Assembly: GCA_035934995.1 (NCBI GenBank)
Contig: DASYXI010000047.1
Location: 1-64,000, forward strand
Origin: REEB95 sp035934995
GTDB lineage: Bacteria; Pseudomonadota; Alphaproteobacteria; ATCC43930; CGMCC-115725
Direction: 5' to 3'
DNA length: 64,000 nucleotides
The position numbers and the translations under genes were made by a program. The notes below the pieces were generated by a model that made no database searches, was not told the DNA's origin, and saw only the letters and a list, made by a program, of their open reading frames with translations. Below, piece after piece: positions 27,461-36,180 of the stretch (positions within the stretch are counted from its first letter, which is position 1; each line of letters begins with the position of its first letter).

Positions 27461-28203
27461 GCGAGCGCCGTCCGATGCCGTGGAGTGAACGGCTCTATCG
27501 CCGCTTCGCGCTTAAATACCACGGCCGTTACCTTATCACCGGCCTGCAGGCGCGGGCGCGCGAGCGCAGCCTCGACTACATCGAACGTTACATGCGCGAC
27601 GCGACGATCTGCGCCGATCGCTGGGACCTGCTGTCGTTCGCGCTCGGCGCCGCGGCGAAGGACGGACTGGCGCTCGAATTCGGCGTCGCCGACGGCGGCA
27701 GCTTGCGGCATCTTGGCGCGAGTGGCCGCGTGCTGCACGGCTTCGACAGTTTCGAAGGCTTGCCTGAGGCCTGGGCCGGCACGTTCGAACGCGCGGGGAA
27801 ATTCTCGCGTCAGGGTGCGCTGCCGCAGGTGCCGGCGAACGTGACGCTGCACAAAGGCTGGTTCGACAAGACGCTGCCGGAATTCCTGCGCGCGCAGACC
27901 GGCCCGGTCGCGTTCCTGCACGTCGATTGCGACATCTATTCGTCGACCAAGACCGTGTTCGATCATTTGGCGCCCAGGCTTGGGCCGGGCGCGGTCATCG
28001 TCTTCGACGAATATTTCAACTATCCCAACTGGGAACGTCACGAATTCAAGGCGTTCCAGGAATTCGTCCGCGATACCGGTTTGTCGTATCGCTATCTCGG
28101 ATTCGCGCAGAAGAACGGCCACGTCGCGGTCATGCTCGGCGCGAAAAGCGACGCGGCGAAAACACTGGCCGCGACGAAGCTGAAGACGCTCGCCGGCGAT
28201 TAA
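27457..28203 (+). CDS. Class I SAM-dependent methyltransferase, TylF-like
   Basis: A 248-residue enzyme. The SAM motif is LALEFGVADGGSLR (about residues 68-81), with GFDSFEGLPE and HVDCDIYSSTKTV (Asp residues for metal and catalysis) matching the TylF/MycF family of sugar O-methyltransferases. Coupled by ATGA to the upstream glycosyltransferase, it probably methylates the sugar that enzyme adds or a related glycan. Its stop overlaps the convergent flavin reductase gene by 4 bases. Confidence 0.82.
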   Translation: MSERRPMPWSERLYRRFALKYHGRYLITGLQARARERSLDYIERYMRDATICADRWDLLSFALGAAAKDGLALEFGVADGGSLRHLGASGRVLHGFDSFEGLPEAWAGTFERAGKFSRQGALPQVPANVTLHKGWFDKTLPEFLRAQTGPVAFLHVDCDIYSSTKTVFDHLAPRLGPGAVIVFDEYFNYPNWERHEFKAFQEFVRDTGLSYRYLGFAQKNGHVAVMLGAKSDAAKTLAATKLKTLAGD

Positions 28204-28841
28204 GGGCGATAAAGCGCCTCCGGAATTTCGGCCAATGTCGACGGATGCAGCTGGTCCGGCGTCAGGCCGTAGAATTTCTGGAAACTCATGATCAGCGGCC
28301 GCCATTTGTCGGGATCGACGCGGTTCGGCTCGCCGTCGACGAGGATCGATTCCTCGATATGGGCGCAACGGATGCGCACCTCGAAGGCGATCTGACGGCT
28401 GCGCCAGGCCGGATCGTTCTGTGCCAAGGGATAGGACGCTTCGACGGTCGCTTCGAGTTGGACCGGGCATTCGCGCACGCGCGGCGCCGCGACGATCTCG
28501 GCCGGGTCGGGCGTCAGACCGGCGAGGCCAAACTTGTCGCGTTCGAAGCGGTAGCCGCGGCGGCGCTTGGCGTCCGGCACGATTTCGGTTCCGGTAGTCT
28601 TGGCCAGGCGATTGACGGAGGCGGCCTGGTCGGCGCTCGGCAGGTTGAGCACGCATTCGCGCGTCCGCAGCATGTTCTGCGGCGTCTGCGACGAGGCGGC
28701 GAGACCGAGCAGGCACCGCCAGCCCAGCCACCAGGCCGACGACATCGGCGCCAGATTGTAGGAACCGTCTTCGTTGACCGTGCTGATGAGCACGACGGGC
28801 GTGCCGAAATAGAGGATCGCGGGTTCGCAAGTGCGGTGCAT
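28200..28841 (-). CDS. Flavin reductase-like FMN-binding protein
   Basis: A 213-residue split-barrel protein. TPVVLISTVNEDGSYNLAPMSSAW (first half) and a following TPQNMLRTRECVLNLP give the FMN-binding signature of the flavin reductase-like family. Members bind FMN and may act as oxidoreductases or flavin donors; no partner monooxygenase lies alongside. The start at 28841 gives MHRTCEPAILYFG. Confidence 0.82.
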   Translation of the reverse strand: MHRTCEPAILYFGTPVVLISTVNEDGSYNLAPMSSAWWLGWRCLLGLAASSQTPQNMLRTRECVLNLPSADQAASVNRLAKTTGTEIVPDAKRRRGYRFERDKFGLAGLTPDPAEIVAAPRVRECPVQLEATVEASYPLAQNDPAWRSRQIAFEVRIRCAHIEESILVDGEPNRVDPDKWRPLIMSFQKFYGLTPDQLHPSTLAEIPEALYRP

Positions 28842-28923
28842 CGGTTCGTCCTTTCGTTTTCGGACGAACCCTGCCGTGCCGGCGATGCGGTTTCACTCCG
28901 CCGCTTGCCGCCGAATTCGACAG

Positions 28924-29475
28924 CTACAAAATGCTTGTCACCAAGCGATCTACCCAGGTGCCTTCCCAATAGAGCCAACGCACCATACCGGCGACGACGA
29001 TTCCGGTCGCTGCACCGCCAAGCACGTCAGTGAAATAATGCGTTCCGACATAGATGCGCGAGACGCAGACGATCAAAGCACCGATGAACAGGCCGAGCGC
29101 ACGTTTTCGCCAGCCATGAAAAAGGAACGCGGCGGCAATCGCGATTGTGGCGGTGGCGTGATCGGACGGAAACGACCAGTCGGTGCTGCGGGCGATGATG
29201 AGATGCGTCAATCCGGCGTCGTAGGGGCGAGCGCGATGCACAAACAAAAGAACGACTTGATTGAACGCGAGCCCGATGAGGAACGACAATCCGGCGGCCA
29301 CGCAGGTATGCCGGACGCGAAGCCGGTCGTGTTTGCTCCACCATTGCAGCACCACGACCAGCACAAGGACGGGAACACCGTATTGGCTGGCCGCAACCAT
29401 GAGGGCGTCGAGCATGGGAGCGCCGCCGGCGGGCGCATTGATCCATTGCGTGACGGCGTGGTCGATCGAATTCAT
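28924..29475 (-). CDS. PAP2-family membrane phosphatase
   Basis: A 183-residue membrane protein with about five hydrophobic segments. All three PAP2 active-site motifs are visible: HRARPYD (about residue 80, in place of K-X6-RP), FPSDHATATIA and SRIYVGTHYFTDVLGG. Candidates are undecaprenyl-diphosphate phosphatase or a lipid phosphate phosphatase. The start at 29475 is chosen over an in-frame ATG 78 bases upstream that would overlap the previous gene. It lies 2 bases after the upstream aspartoacylase-like gene, so an operon with it and argE is likely. Confidence 0.85.
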   Translation of the reverse strand: MNSIDHAVTQWINAPAGGAPMLDALMVAASQYGVPVLVLVVVLQWWSKHDRLRVRHTCVAAGLSFLIGLAFNQVVLLFVHRARPYDAGLTHLIIARSTDWSFPSDHATATIAIAAAFLFHGWRKRALGLFIGALIVCVSRIYVGTHYFTDVLGGAATGIVVAGMVRWLYWEGTWVDRLVTSIL

Positions 29476-29477
29476 TG

Positions 29478-30425
29478 CTACCCCGTGTAACGTCCAAGCC
29501 GCACCGCGGTCTGGCCGCGTGAAAGGCGCAGCGACGGCATGATCAGCACGCAATCGTCGTAGGGCGTGACAACGGCGCGACCGCCGTCGCGCGCGATCTC
29601 GGTGCCGGCCTTGGGAATCACTTCGAGACCGCGATAGGGCACCGTGAAGCGGAAATTATCGCTCGTCACCGTCACGGCTTCGGTGACGTCAAGGACACGC
29701 TGCGGCGGCGCGGCGAAATCGAGAATGGTTTTGCATTTGTCCGGAGCCAATACGCCGCACGCCGCGAGAAACCGGTAGCTCGTCGCCATCGCGACGTCGG
29801 CGGTGCTTTTTTCCCAGTGCTGACCGCACTCGACCAGCAACGCGGTCTTCGGCGCAGTGGGATCGGCGAACGCGCCATAGTCGCGCAGCCGGGGCCCGGC
29901 GGCATGGCCGCGATCGCGCATGATGATCTCGGGCGATCGGATGCGCCGCGCCAACGCGACGCTCTTGTCGGTCAGGCCAGCGAGGATCAGCGGCGCGCTG
30001 CCGTATTGCATCGAGTGGAGATCGAGCAGGGTGTCGGCCGCATCGAACACCGGCCGCAGCGCCCGTGCGCGGGCGAGCTCGACGCTGCTTCGCGTGCCTT
30101 TCAATGTGCCGTTATCCCACAGCCGATTCATGTCCTCGTCGACATAACGCGACGCGGTGGGATTGGTCCGATCGAAGCCGCGGTACGCGTCGACGTTGCA
30201 GAAGACGAAGGTGAGGGTGCCGCGAACCGGCCTGACTTTGTCGGACAGCAGCCCGTCGAGCGCGATGGCACCGCAGATTTCATTGCCGTGCATCAGGGCA
30301 TTGAGCGCGACATGCGGTCCCGGCGCGGCCGCGCGGAAGCTCATGACGTACGGAATGCCGCAATTGCCGGCGGCGTAAGGCGCAAGATCGGGCGGATCGA
30401 GCTCAACCGGAACCGGTTCAACCAT
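29478..30425 (-). CDS. Succinylglutamate desuccinylase/aspartoacylase-family zinc hydrolase
   Basis: A 315-residue M14-like metallohydrolase. Zinc ligands are visible in NALMHGNEICGA (His and Glu of HxxE) and LLDLHSMQYG (third His), with the catalytic Glu probably in LLVECGQHWEKS. Members deacylate N-acyl amino acids or related compounds. The start at 30425 gives MVEPVPVELD and is 5 bases from the argE stop, so co-transcription with argE and a shared role in N-acyl amino acid metabolism is plausible; the exact substrate is unknown. Confidence 0.82.
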   Translation of the reverse strand: MVEPVPVELDPPDLAPYAAGNCGIPYVMSFRAAAPGPHVALNALMHGNEICGAIALDGLLSDKVRPVRGTLTFVFCNVDAYRGFDRTNPTASRYVDEDMNRLWDNGTLKGTRSSVELARARALRPVFDAADTLLDLHSMQYGSAPLILAGLTDKSVALARRIRSPEIIMRDRGHAAGPRLRDYGAFADPTAPKTALLVECGQHWEKSTADVAMATSYRFLAACGVLAPDKCKTILDFAAPPQRVLDVTEAVTVTSDNFRFTVPYRGLEVIPKAGTEIARDGGRAVVTPYDDCVLIMPSLRLSRGQTAVRLGRYTG

Positions 30426-30430
30426 GACGC

Positions 30431-31585
30431 TCAGCGGGCGCAGCGTTCCAGCAGCCGCTGCATGAACGTCGCGCACTGCTTCACCTGATCGAGCGCGATG
30501 AACTCGTCAGGCCGGTGCGCCTGCTCGATCGATCCCGGCCCGCAGATCACGGTCGGAATGCCGCTCTGTTGATACAACCCGCCTTCGGTTGTGTAGCTGA
30601 CCTTGCCGGTGGCGTTGGCGCCCGACAGCGCCTGGGCGAGCTGGACGATTTCGGAATCGGGCGGGGTCGACAGCGGCGGCGTGATGTTGAGCTCGTCGAA
30701 TTCGATCGCGGCGTCGCCGCTCACCGCGCGCATTTCGGGCAGCAGGCTCTGGGCGAAGCGCGCGATCTCGGCGTGCACCGCGCCGGCGTTGTCGCCGGGT
30801 AAGTCGCGAATTTCAAACTCGAACCGGCAGTCGCGCGGCACGATGTTGAGCGCGGTGCCGCCGTGGATGGTGCCGACATGGATCGTGCTGTAGGGCGGCA
30901 TGAAGCCGTCGTCGAACGGACCGTCCTTGCGCCGCCGGCGCGCCATCGCCTTGAGGTGCGCGACGATCTCGGCCGCGGTCTCGACGGCATTGACGCCGAC
31001 ATGGGCAAGGGCCGAATGACTTTCGTGACCGCGCACGCGGCAGGCATAGCTATGCTTGCCCTTGTTCGCGATCACCGGCTGCATCAGCGTCGGCTCGCCG
31101 ATGATGCACAGCCGCGGCTTCACCTGGCGTTTGGCCAGCGCGGCGATCAGCGGCCGCACGCCGAGGCAGCCGACCTCTTCGTCATAGGTGATGCCGAGAT
31201 GGATCGGCGTCTTCAGCTTGGCGGCGATGAACTCCGGCACCAGCGCCAGCGCGACGGCGATGAAGCTTTTCATGTCCGAGCTGCCGCGGGCATAGAGCCG
31301 GTCGTCCTTCTCGGTCGCGGTGAACGGCTCGCTGTGCCAATCCTGTCCATCGACGGGCACGACGTCGCTGTGGCCGGACAGCAAAATGCCGGGCTTGTCC
31401 TCCGGGCCGATGGTGGCGAACAGATTGGCCTTGCGTTTCGAGGCGTCGAGCACCAGCTCGGATTTGATGCCGAAGCCGTCGAGCCAATCGCGCGCGAACT
31501 CGATCAGCGCCAGATTGCTTTCGCGGCTGGTGGTGTCGAAGCCGACGAGTTTGCGGATCATCGCGACCGGCGACAGCGTCTTCAT
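30431..31585 (-). CDS. argE: Acetylornithine deacetylase
   Basis: A 384-residue M20 metallopeptidase that hydrolyses N-acetylornithine in arginine synthesis. Metal ligands and catalytic residues are seen in LLSGHSDVVPVDGQDW, YARGSSDMKSFIAVAL, ITYDEEVGCLG and IGEPT, and a dimerisation domain covers about 180-290. The C-terminal His lies in EQAHRPDEFIALDQ. The start at 31585 gives MKTLSPVAMIRKLV, typical of ArgE. Other M20 amidohydrolases are the alternative, but the sequence is ArgE-like throughout. Confidence 0.9.
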   Translation of the reverse strand: MKTLSPVAMIRKLVGFDTTSRESNLALIEFARDWLDGFGIKSELVLDASKRKANLFATIGPEDKPGILLSGHSDVVPVDGQDWHSEPFTATEKDDRLYARGSSDMKSFIAVALALVPEFIAAKLKTPIHLGITYDEEVGCLGVRPLIAALAKRQVKPRLCIIGEPTLMQPVIANKGKHSYACRVRGHESHSALAHVGVNAVETAAEIVAHLKAMARRRRKDGPFDDGFMPPYSTIHVGTIHGGTALNIVPRDCRFEFEIRDLPGDNAGAVHAEIARFAQSLLPEMRAVSGDAAIEFDELNITPPLSTPPDSEIVQLAQALSGANATGKVSYTTEGGLYQQSGIPTVICGPGSIEQAHRPDEFIALDQVKQCATFMQRLLERCAR

Positions 31586-31726
31586 AATGTCACTATGCCC
31601 CAGCGCCGACCGGCCGCGCTAGGCCGCGTTGGTTATCTTTACCGCGTGATTGAGGAAGGACGCGAGGCGGCCGCCGGCGAAAATCGCGCGTGCGCTCTTC
31701 GCCGGCGAACCGCGCTGCGTCCGAAA

Positions 31727-31936
31727 TCAGTGGCTTGGGTAGGCGTCGGTCGGCGTGTTGCCGCCGTCGAAAGTCTGGCCGGTCGATTGCGTGCCGCTGG
31801 TCGCGTTGCCGAGCTGGCCCGCCGCCGACGAGGCCGGCGCCGGCCCCGAGTTCTGCGCATGCGCCGCGGCGCCCGCGGCGAGCAAGATCAATCCAGCCAT
31901 CCACGAAACCACGGTTCGACGTTGACGCTGTGTCAT
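31727..31936 (-). CDS. Small exported protein (69 aa)
   Basis: A signal peptide (residues 1-28, ending near AHA-QN) is followed by a short mature part rich in Gly, Ser, Thr and Asn with no charged residues to speak of. The ATG at 31936 follows AAGGGGG at good spacing. I recognise no family. It stands alone between nadK and argE on the same strand. Confidence 0.55.
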   Translation of the reverse strand: MTQRQRRTVVSWMAGLILLAAGAAAHAQNSGPAPASSAAGQLGNATSGTQSTGQTFDGGNTPTDAYPSH

Positions 31937-32012
31937 CGTAGCCCCCTTTGCGTTGACGGATTGCAACCGATGCCTAGGGGACTGCGATTTCGTTCAACGG
32001 TCAAGCTCACCG

Positions 32013-32783
32013 TCAGGCCGTGAACTGCTCCTTCATCACCCGTTCGGCGAAATTGTGCTCGGGGTCGAACAGCAGGGTGAACGAGACGTCGAGGGTCTGG
32101 CGCACGTCGACCGACAGCACGTCGCGCACCTCGGTATAGTCGGCGGCGACCGTCACCGGCCGGCGCTCGGCCTCGAGCGTTTCGAAATGGAAGAGCGAAC
32201 TCTGCGGCAGCAATGCGCCGCGCCAGCGCCGCGGCCGGAAGGTGCTGACCGGCGTCAGCGCCACCAGATTGGAGCCGAGCGGCACAATGGGTCCGTGCGC
32301 CGACAGATTGTAGGCGGTGCTGCCGATCGGCGTCGCGACCAATACCCCATCGGCCATGAGCTCGGGCAGCCGCACCTGATCATCGACGCTGATCTTGATC
32401 TTGGCGACCTGGCGCCCCTGGCGCGTCAGCGAGACCTCGTTGATGGCCAGCGCGCTGTGCGTCTGGCCGCGCGCGTCGTGCGCCGTCATCTCGAGCGGAT
32501 TGATTGCGATCGGCTCGGCGCGCGCGATGCGTTCCTTGAGGCCGTCGGGATCGTAATTGTTCATCAGGAAGCCGACGCTGCCGCGATGCATGCCGTAGAA
32601 CGGCACCTTGCGGTCGAGGTAGCGGTGCAACGTCTCGAGCATGAAGCCGTCGCCGCCGAGTGCGACGATGATGTCGGCCTTTTCGAGCGTAACGCCGCCA
32701 TAGCGGCGCTTGAGCTCGGTCAGCGCCTTTTGCGCTTCGGGCGCCTCGCTGGCGGCGAAGCCTATGGAGCGGTCGGCGGTCAC
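32013..32783 (-). CDS. nadK: NAD kinase
   Basis: A 256-residue ATP-NAD kinase. The GGDG nucleotide-binding motif is in ADIIVALGGDGFMLETL, followed by GVGFLMNN-like GSVGFLMNNY and ADGVLVATPIGSTAYNLSA. It phosphorylates NAD to NADP in the cytoplasm. The length is at the short end of the family, as is usual in alphaproteobacteria. The start is 10 bases downstream of the moaA stop, so the two are probably co-transcribed. Confidence 0.93.
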   Translation of the reverse strand: MTADRSIGFAASEAPEAQKALTELKRRYGGVTLEKADIIVALGGDGFMLETLHRYLDRKVPFYGMHRGSVGFLMNNYDPDGLKERIARAEPIAINPLEMTAHDARGQTHSALAINEVSLTRQGRQVAKIKISVDDQVRLPELMADGVLVATPIGSTAYNLSAHGPIVPLGSNLVALTPVSTFRPRRWRGALLPQSSLFHFETLEAERRPVTVAADYTEVRDVLSVDVRQTLDVSFTLLFDPEHNFAERVMKEQFTA

Positions 32784-32793
32784 GGTCGTCGGA

Positions 32794-33801
32794 TCAGCCG
32801 CCGGTGACGCTCATATGGCGCGGCACCGCGGGCGCCGGATGACGGCGATCCATGACGAAGTCATGGCCTTTGGGTTTGCGCGCGATCGCTTCGCGGATCG
32901 CGTCTTCCAACGGCGCGTCGCTTTCCGACGCGCGCAGCGGCGCACGCAGATCGGCGGCGTCCTCCTGGCCGAGGCACATATAAAGCGTGCCGGTGCAGGT
33001 CAGCCGCACGCGATTGCAGCTTTCGCAGAAATTGTGCGTCAGCGGCGTGATGAAGCCGAGGCGCCGGCCGGTCTCGCGCACGACGGTGTACCGCGCCGGT
33101 CCGCCGGTGCGGTAATCGGTCTCGTCGAGCGTCCATTTGGTCCGGAGCTTCGCGCGCACGATCGAGAGGGGAAGATATTGATCGAGCCTGGCGCCGGCGC
33201 CGATCTCGCCCATCGGCATGACCTCGATCAGCGTCTGATCGAATCCCTGTTCGCCGCACCAGGCGACAAGACGGTCGAGCTCGTCCTCGTTGACGTCTTT
33301 GAGCGCCACGGTGTTGATCTTGATCGCCAGGCCCGCTTCCTTGGCGGCGCGCAGTCCATCCAGGACTTGGTCCAATTTACCCCAACGCGTGATGCCCGTG
33401 AACTTGGCCGAGTCGAGCGTATCGAGCGAAACATTGATCCGCTTCATGCCGGCGGCCTTGAGCTCGCCGGCATAGCGCGCAAGCTGGCTGCCGTTGGTGG
33501 TGAGCGTCAACTCGTCGAGATCGCCCGTCGTCAGATGGCGGCCGAGGCCGCGGATCAGCGACATCACGTTGCGCCGCACCAGCGGCTCGCCGCCGGTCAG
33601 GCGCAGCTTGCGCACGCCCATGCGCACGAAGGCGCTGGCCGCGCGGTCGAGCTCTTCGAGCGTCAGCACCTCGGCCTTGGGCAGGAACGCCATGTCCTCG
33701 GCCATGCAATAGACGCAGCGAAAGTCGCAGCGGTCGGTGACCGAGACGCGCAGATAGGTGATGTGACGGCCGAACGGATCGATCATTGCCATGCGGAACA
33801 T
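32794..33801 (-). CDS. moaA: GTP 3',8-cyclase
   Basis: A 335-residue radical-SAM enzyme, first step of molybdenum cofactor synthesis. The N-terminal cluster motif is CDFRCVYC and the C-terminal [4Fe-4S] site uses NFCESCNRVRLTC plus a later Cys in GTLYMCLG. TGGEPLVRR is the SAM-binding GGEP motif. The protein ends in Gly-Gly, as MoaA requires for its active site. Alternative in-frame ATGs at 33792 and 33786 exist. It is divergent from fdhD across an inverted repeat and co-directional with nadK. Confidence 0.94.
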   Translation of the reverse strand: MFRMAMIDPFGRHITYLRVSVTDRCDFRCVYCMAEDMAFLPKAEVLTLEELDRAASAFVRMGVRKLRLTGGEPLVRRNVMSLIRGLGRHLTTGDLDELTLTTNGSQLARYAGELKAAGMKRINVSLDTLDSAKFTGITRWGKLDQVLDGLRAAKEAGLAIKINTVALKDVNEDELDRLVAWCGEQGFDQTLIEVMPMGEIGAGARLDQYLPLSIVRAKLRTKWTLDETDYRTGGPARYTVVRETGRRLGFITPLTHNFCESCNRVRLTCTGTLYMCLGQEDAADLRAPLRASESDAPLEDAIREAIARKPKGHDFVMDRRHPAPAVPRHMSVTGG

Positions 33802-33848
33802 ATAGGGCGGCGCGGGCGCCTAGCATAGCGTCCAAAGTAGGGTTGTCG

Positions 33849-33877
33849 CCCCTGAATTCCGCATGGGTATTCAGGGG
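33849..33877. promoter_or_regulatory. Inverted repeat between moaA and fdhD
   Basis: CCCCTGAAT (33849-33857) and ATTCAGGGG (33869-33877) are exact reverse complements around an 11-base loop in the short divergent region. As the only structure there, it is a candidate operator shared by the two molybdenum-enzyme genes. No terminator T-run follows. Confidence 0.4.
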
Positions 33878-33933
33878 GTTGCGCGCGGTTGGCCGGCCTT
33901 GCAGACGTCACGTTCAAGTCCCATCATCTTGAA

Positions 33934-34815
33934 ATGAAAGAATTCGCCATCCGTCCGAATCCCGACGATCCGCGCCTGACGCGCACGGTCGCCGGCGTCG
34001 ACGAAAGCGGGAGCCGCATCGAAACCCAGGTGGTCGTCGAGCGGCCGCTGACCCTGTTCCTCAACGGACAGGAGATCGTCACCATGATGACGGTCGGCGA
34101 TTATCCCGACTATCTCGCCGTGGGATATCTGGTGAACCAGAACATGCTGCGGCCCGACGACATCATCACCGGCATCGATTACGACGACGAGCTCGAAACC
34201 GTCGTCGTCCGCACCAAGCGCAAGACCGACTACGAGAAGAAGCTGCGCAAGAAGACGCTGACCTCGGGCTGCGCCCAAGGCACGGTGTTCGGCGATCTGA
34301 TGGAGAAGTTCGACGACGTCCGTCTCGATCCCGACGCGACGCTCAAGACTTCGTGGCTCTATGCGCTGACCAAGAAGATCAACACATCGCCGAGCCTCTA
34401 TCTCGCCGCCGGCGCGATCCACGGCTGCGTGCTGTGCGAAAAGGACCGGCCGCTGATCTACATGGAGGACGTCGGCCGCCACAATGCGATCGACAAGATC
34501 GCCGGCTACATGCGCAGGCACGACGTCTCGCCCAAGGGCAAGATCTTCTACACGACCGGCCGGCTGACCTCGGAGATGGTGATCAAGACGGTGCAGATGG
34601 GCATTCCCATCCTGGTGTCGCGGTCGGGCTTCACGGCCTGGGGTGTCGAGCTCGCGCGCAAGGCGAACCTGACGCTGGTCGGCCGCGCCCGCGGCAAGCG
34701 CTTCGTCGCGCTGGCGGGCGAGGCGCGCATCGTACGCGACGACGACGGCACGAGCGTCGAAAGCGAAAGTCCGCGCCATCGACGCAAAGCGTCGCTCGCG
34801 GAGGACGCGGTGTGA
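33934..34815 (+). CDS. fdhD: Formate dehydrogenase accessory sulfurtransferase
   Basis: A 293-residue FdhD protein that transfers sulfur from IscS to the Mo/W-bis-PGD cofactor of formate dehydrogenase. The conserved cysteine region is TLTSGCAQG (about residue 100) and YMEDVGRHNAIDKI and YTTGRLTSEMVIKT are family hallmarks. I chose the ATG at 33934; an in-frame TTG at 33889 would add 15 residues, and neither has a strong ribosome-binding site. Followed by mobA through a REP-like repeat. The formate dehydrogenase itself is not seen in the window. Confidence 0.9.
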   Translation: MKEFAIRPNPDDPRLTRTVAGVDESGSRIETQVVVERPLTLFLNGQEIVTMMTVGDYPDYLAVGYLVNQNMLRPDDIITGIDYDDELETVVVRTKRKTDYEKKLRKKTLTSGCAQGTVFGDLMEKFDDVRLDPDATLKTSWLYALTKKINTSPSLYLAAGAIHGCVLCEKDRPLIYMEDVGRHNAIDKIAGYMRRHDVSPKGKIFYTTGRLTSEMVIKTVQMGIPILVSRSGFTAWGVELARKANLTLVGRARGKRFVALAGEARIVRDDDGTSVESESPRHRRKASLAEDAV

Positions 34816-34830
34816 TCGTGTTCAATCGCC

Positions 34831-34915
34831 TGTCATGCCCGGACTTGGTCCGGGCATCCACGTCTTCATGCGAGCGGTTACACGTGGATGGCCGGGTCAA
34901 GCCCGGCCATGACGA
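34831..34915. repeat. REP-like palindromic element between fdhD and mobA
   Basis: Two palindromes, CCCGGACTTGGTCCGGG and GGCCGGGTCAAGCCCGGCC, flanked by complementary arms (ATCCACGT / ACGTGGAT) fold into a large cruciform bounded by TGTCATG and CATGACGA. This is the composition of interspersed palindromes common in alphaproteobacteria. A related half-element occurs at 38337-38357. It ends at the base before the mobA ATG. Confidence 0.75.
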
Positions 34916-35563
34916 ATGAATATGTCGACCGTGAAAATCGCCGGCGTTCTGCTTGCGGGCGGATTGTCGCGTCGCATGGGCGGCGGCGATAAGTCCTTAC
35001 GCGTACTCGGCGGTGCCACCATTCTCGCGCGCGTCATCGCGCGTGCACGGCCGCAGGTGACGGCGCTGGTGCTGAACGCCAACGGCGATCCGGCGCGGTT
35101 CCAGGAATTTGGCTTGCCCGTCGTGAGTGACAGTATCCCGGACTTCGCCGGACCGCTGGCGGGCGTGCTTGCTGGTCTCGATTGGGCGGCGGCGAATGTC
35201 GCCGGCGCGACCCATATCGCGAGCTTCGCCACCGACACGCCGTTCCTGCCGGTCGATCTGGTCGCGCGCCTTGCCGAAGCGGTGGCGGATGGACGGCACG
35301 ATCTCGCCTGCGCCGCTTCGAACGGTCGCACCCATCCGGTTTTCGGCCTGTGGTCGCTCGCCTTGCGCGAGGATCTGCGCGCGGCGCTGCAATCGGGCAC
35401 GCGCAAGGTCGATCAATGGACGGCGCGGCATCGGCTGGCGGTGGTCGAATTTCCGGCGCAGCCCTACGACCCGTTCTTTAACACGAATACGCTCGAAGAT
35501 TTGAACGAAGGCGAGCGAGTTAGCCGCACGGCGGACGCGACTCGGCGAGCCGTCCCGGGTTAA
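34916..35563 (+). CDS. mobA: Molybdenum cofactor guanylyltransferase
   Basis: A 215-residue nucleotidyltransferase that adds GMP to molybdopterin to form MGD, the form used by formate dehydrogenase. The signature GVLLAGGLSRRMGGGDKSL binds GTP, and SFATDTPFLPVDL and the NGRTHPVFGLWSL stretch complete the fold. In-frame ATGs lie at 34916 and 34922. The start abuts a REP-like repeat, so no normal ribosome-binding site is visible and expression may be coupled to fdhD. Confidence 0.9.
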   Translation: MNMSTVKIAGVLLAGGLSRRMGGGDKSLRVLGGATILARVIARARPQVTALVLNANGDPARFQEFGLPVVSDSIPDFAGPLAGVLAGLDWAAANVAGATHIASFATDTPFLPVDLVARLAEAVADGRHDLACAASNGRTHPVFGLWSLALREDLRAALQSGTRKVDQWTARHRLAVVEFPAQPYDPFFNTNTLEDLNEGERVSRTADATRRAVPG

Positions 35564-35590
35564 AAAGGGCCGAGGGGCGGGGAGACCAGA

Positions 35591-36136
35591 ATGCGGCACG
35601 GCGGCTGGATAAGCATGGCGCCGCGCGCGCTCGCCTGCCTGCTGGCGGCCTGCGCGTCGCCGCTGACGACCCCGCCGCCGGCGACGCCGCAAGCCATGGC
35701 CGCGGCCGATCCGCCGGCCGGCAAACCGAATTGGGTGGTCAAGCACGCGGTCGCCGTCGGCGATGTCGTCGGCAGCCGGGCGCCCGACGCGTCGTCGCCA
35801 TCGGCGGTCGGCGCCGACGCATTCCGCCAGGCGCTCGAGCAAAGCCTGCAAAGCGCCGGCTATCTCGCTTCGGGAGCGAAGCCGCGCTATCACCTCGACG
35901 CGACGCTGCAAGAGCTCAATCAGCCCCATTTCACCATCGCCGATGACACCACGGTCACGGCGACGGTGCTCTATCGTCTGATTGGGCCCGGAACCAACGC
36001 GCAATACTCCGTCACCGCCGGTGGCACCGCGACCTTCGACGAATCGTCCCTGTTCGGTAAACGTCTCCAGTTCGCCGACGAGCGCGCGGTCCAGGCGAAC
36101 ATCGAGCAGCTGCTCGTGAAGCTTCAGAAGTTCTGA
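35591..36136 (+). CDS. Putative lipoprotein (181 aa)
   Basis: The N-terminus has a short hydrophobic segment ending in LLAAC (Cys21), a lipobox, followed by a Pro/Thr-rich linker. The mature domain (about 50-181) contains QALEQSLQSAGYLA and YHLDATLQELNQ and resembles small outer-membrane-associated lipoproteins. I do not recognise the family. GGGGAG lies upstream of the ATG at 35591; another in-frame ATG at 35615 would give a shorter signal. It is 44 bases before chpT and on the same strand. Confidence 0.6.
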   Translation: MRHGGWISMAPRALACLLAACASPLTTPPPATPQAMAAADPPAGKPNWVVKHAVAVGDVVGSRAPDASSPSAVGADAFRQALEQSLQSAGYLASGAKPRYHLDATLQELNQPHFTIADDTTVTATVLYRLIGPGTNAQYSVTAGGTATFDESSLFGKRLQFADERAVQANIEQLLVKLQKF

Positions 36137-36180
36137 GGCCGTTGTTGCGACTCGCGGCGCCGGTATACGGTGCCGGCCGC

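Noticed and set aside
30863..32023. 386-codon plus-strand frame opposite argE and the small exported protein
   Set aside because: Shadow frame without a domain; the minus-strand argE has all M20 motifs.
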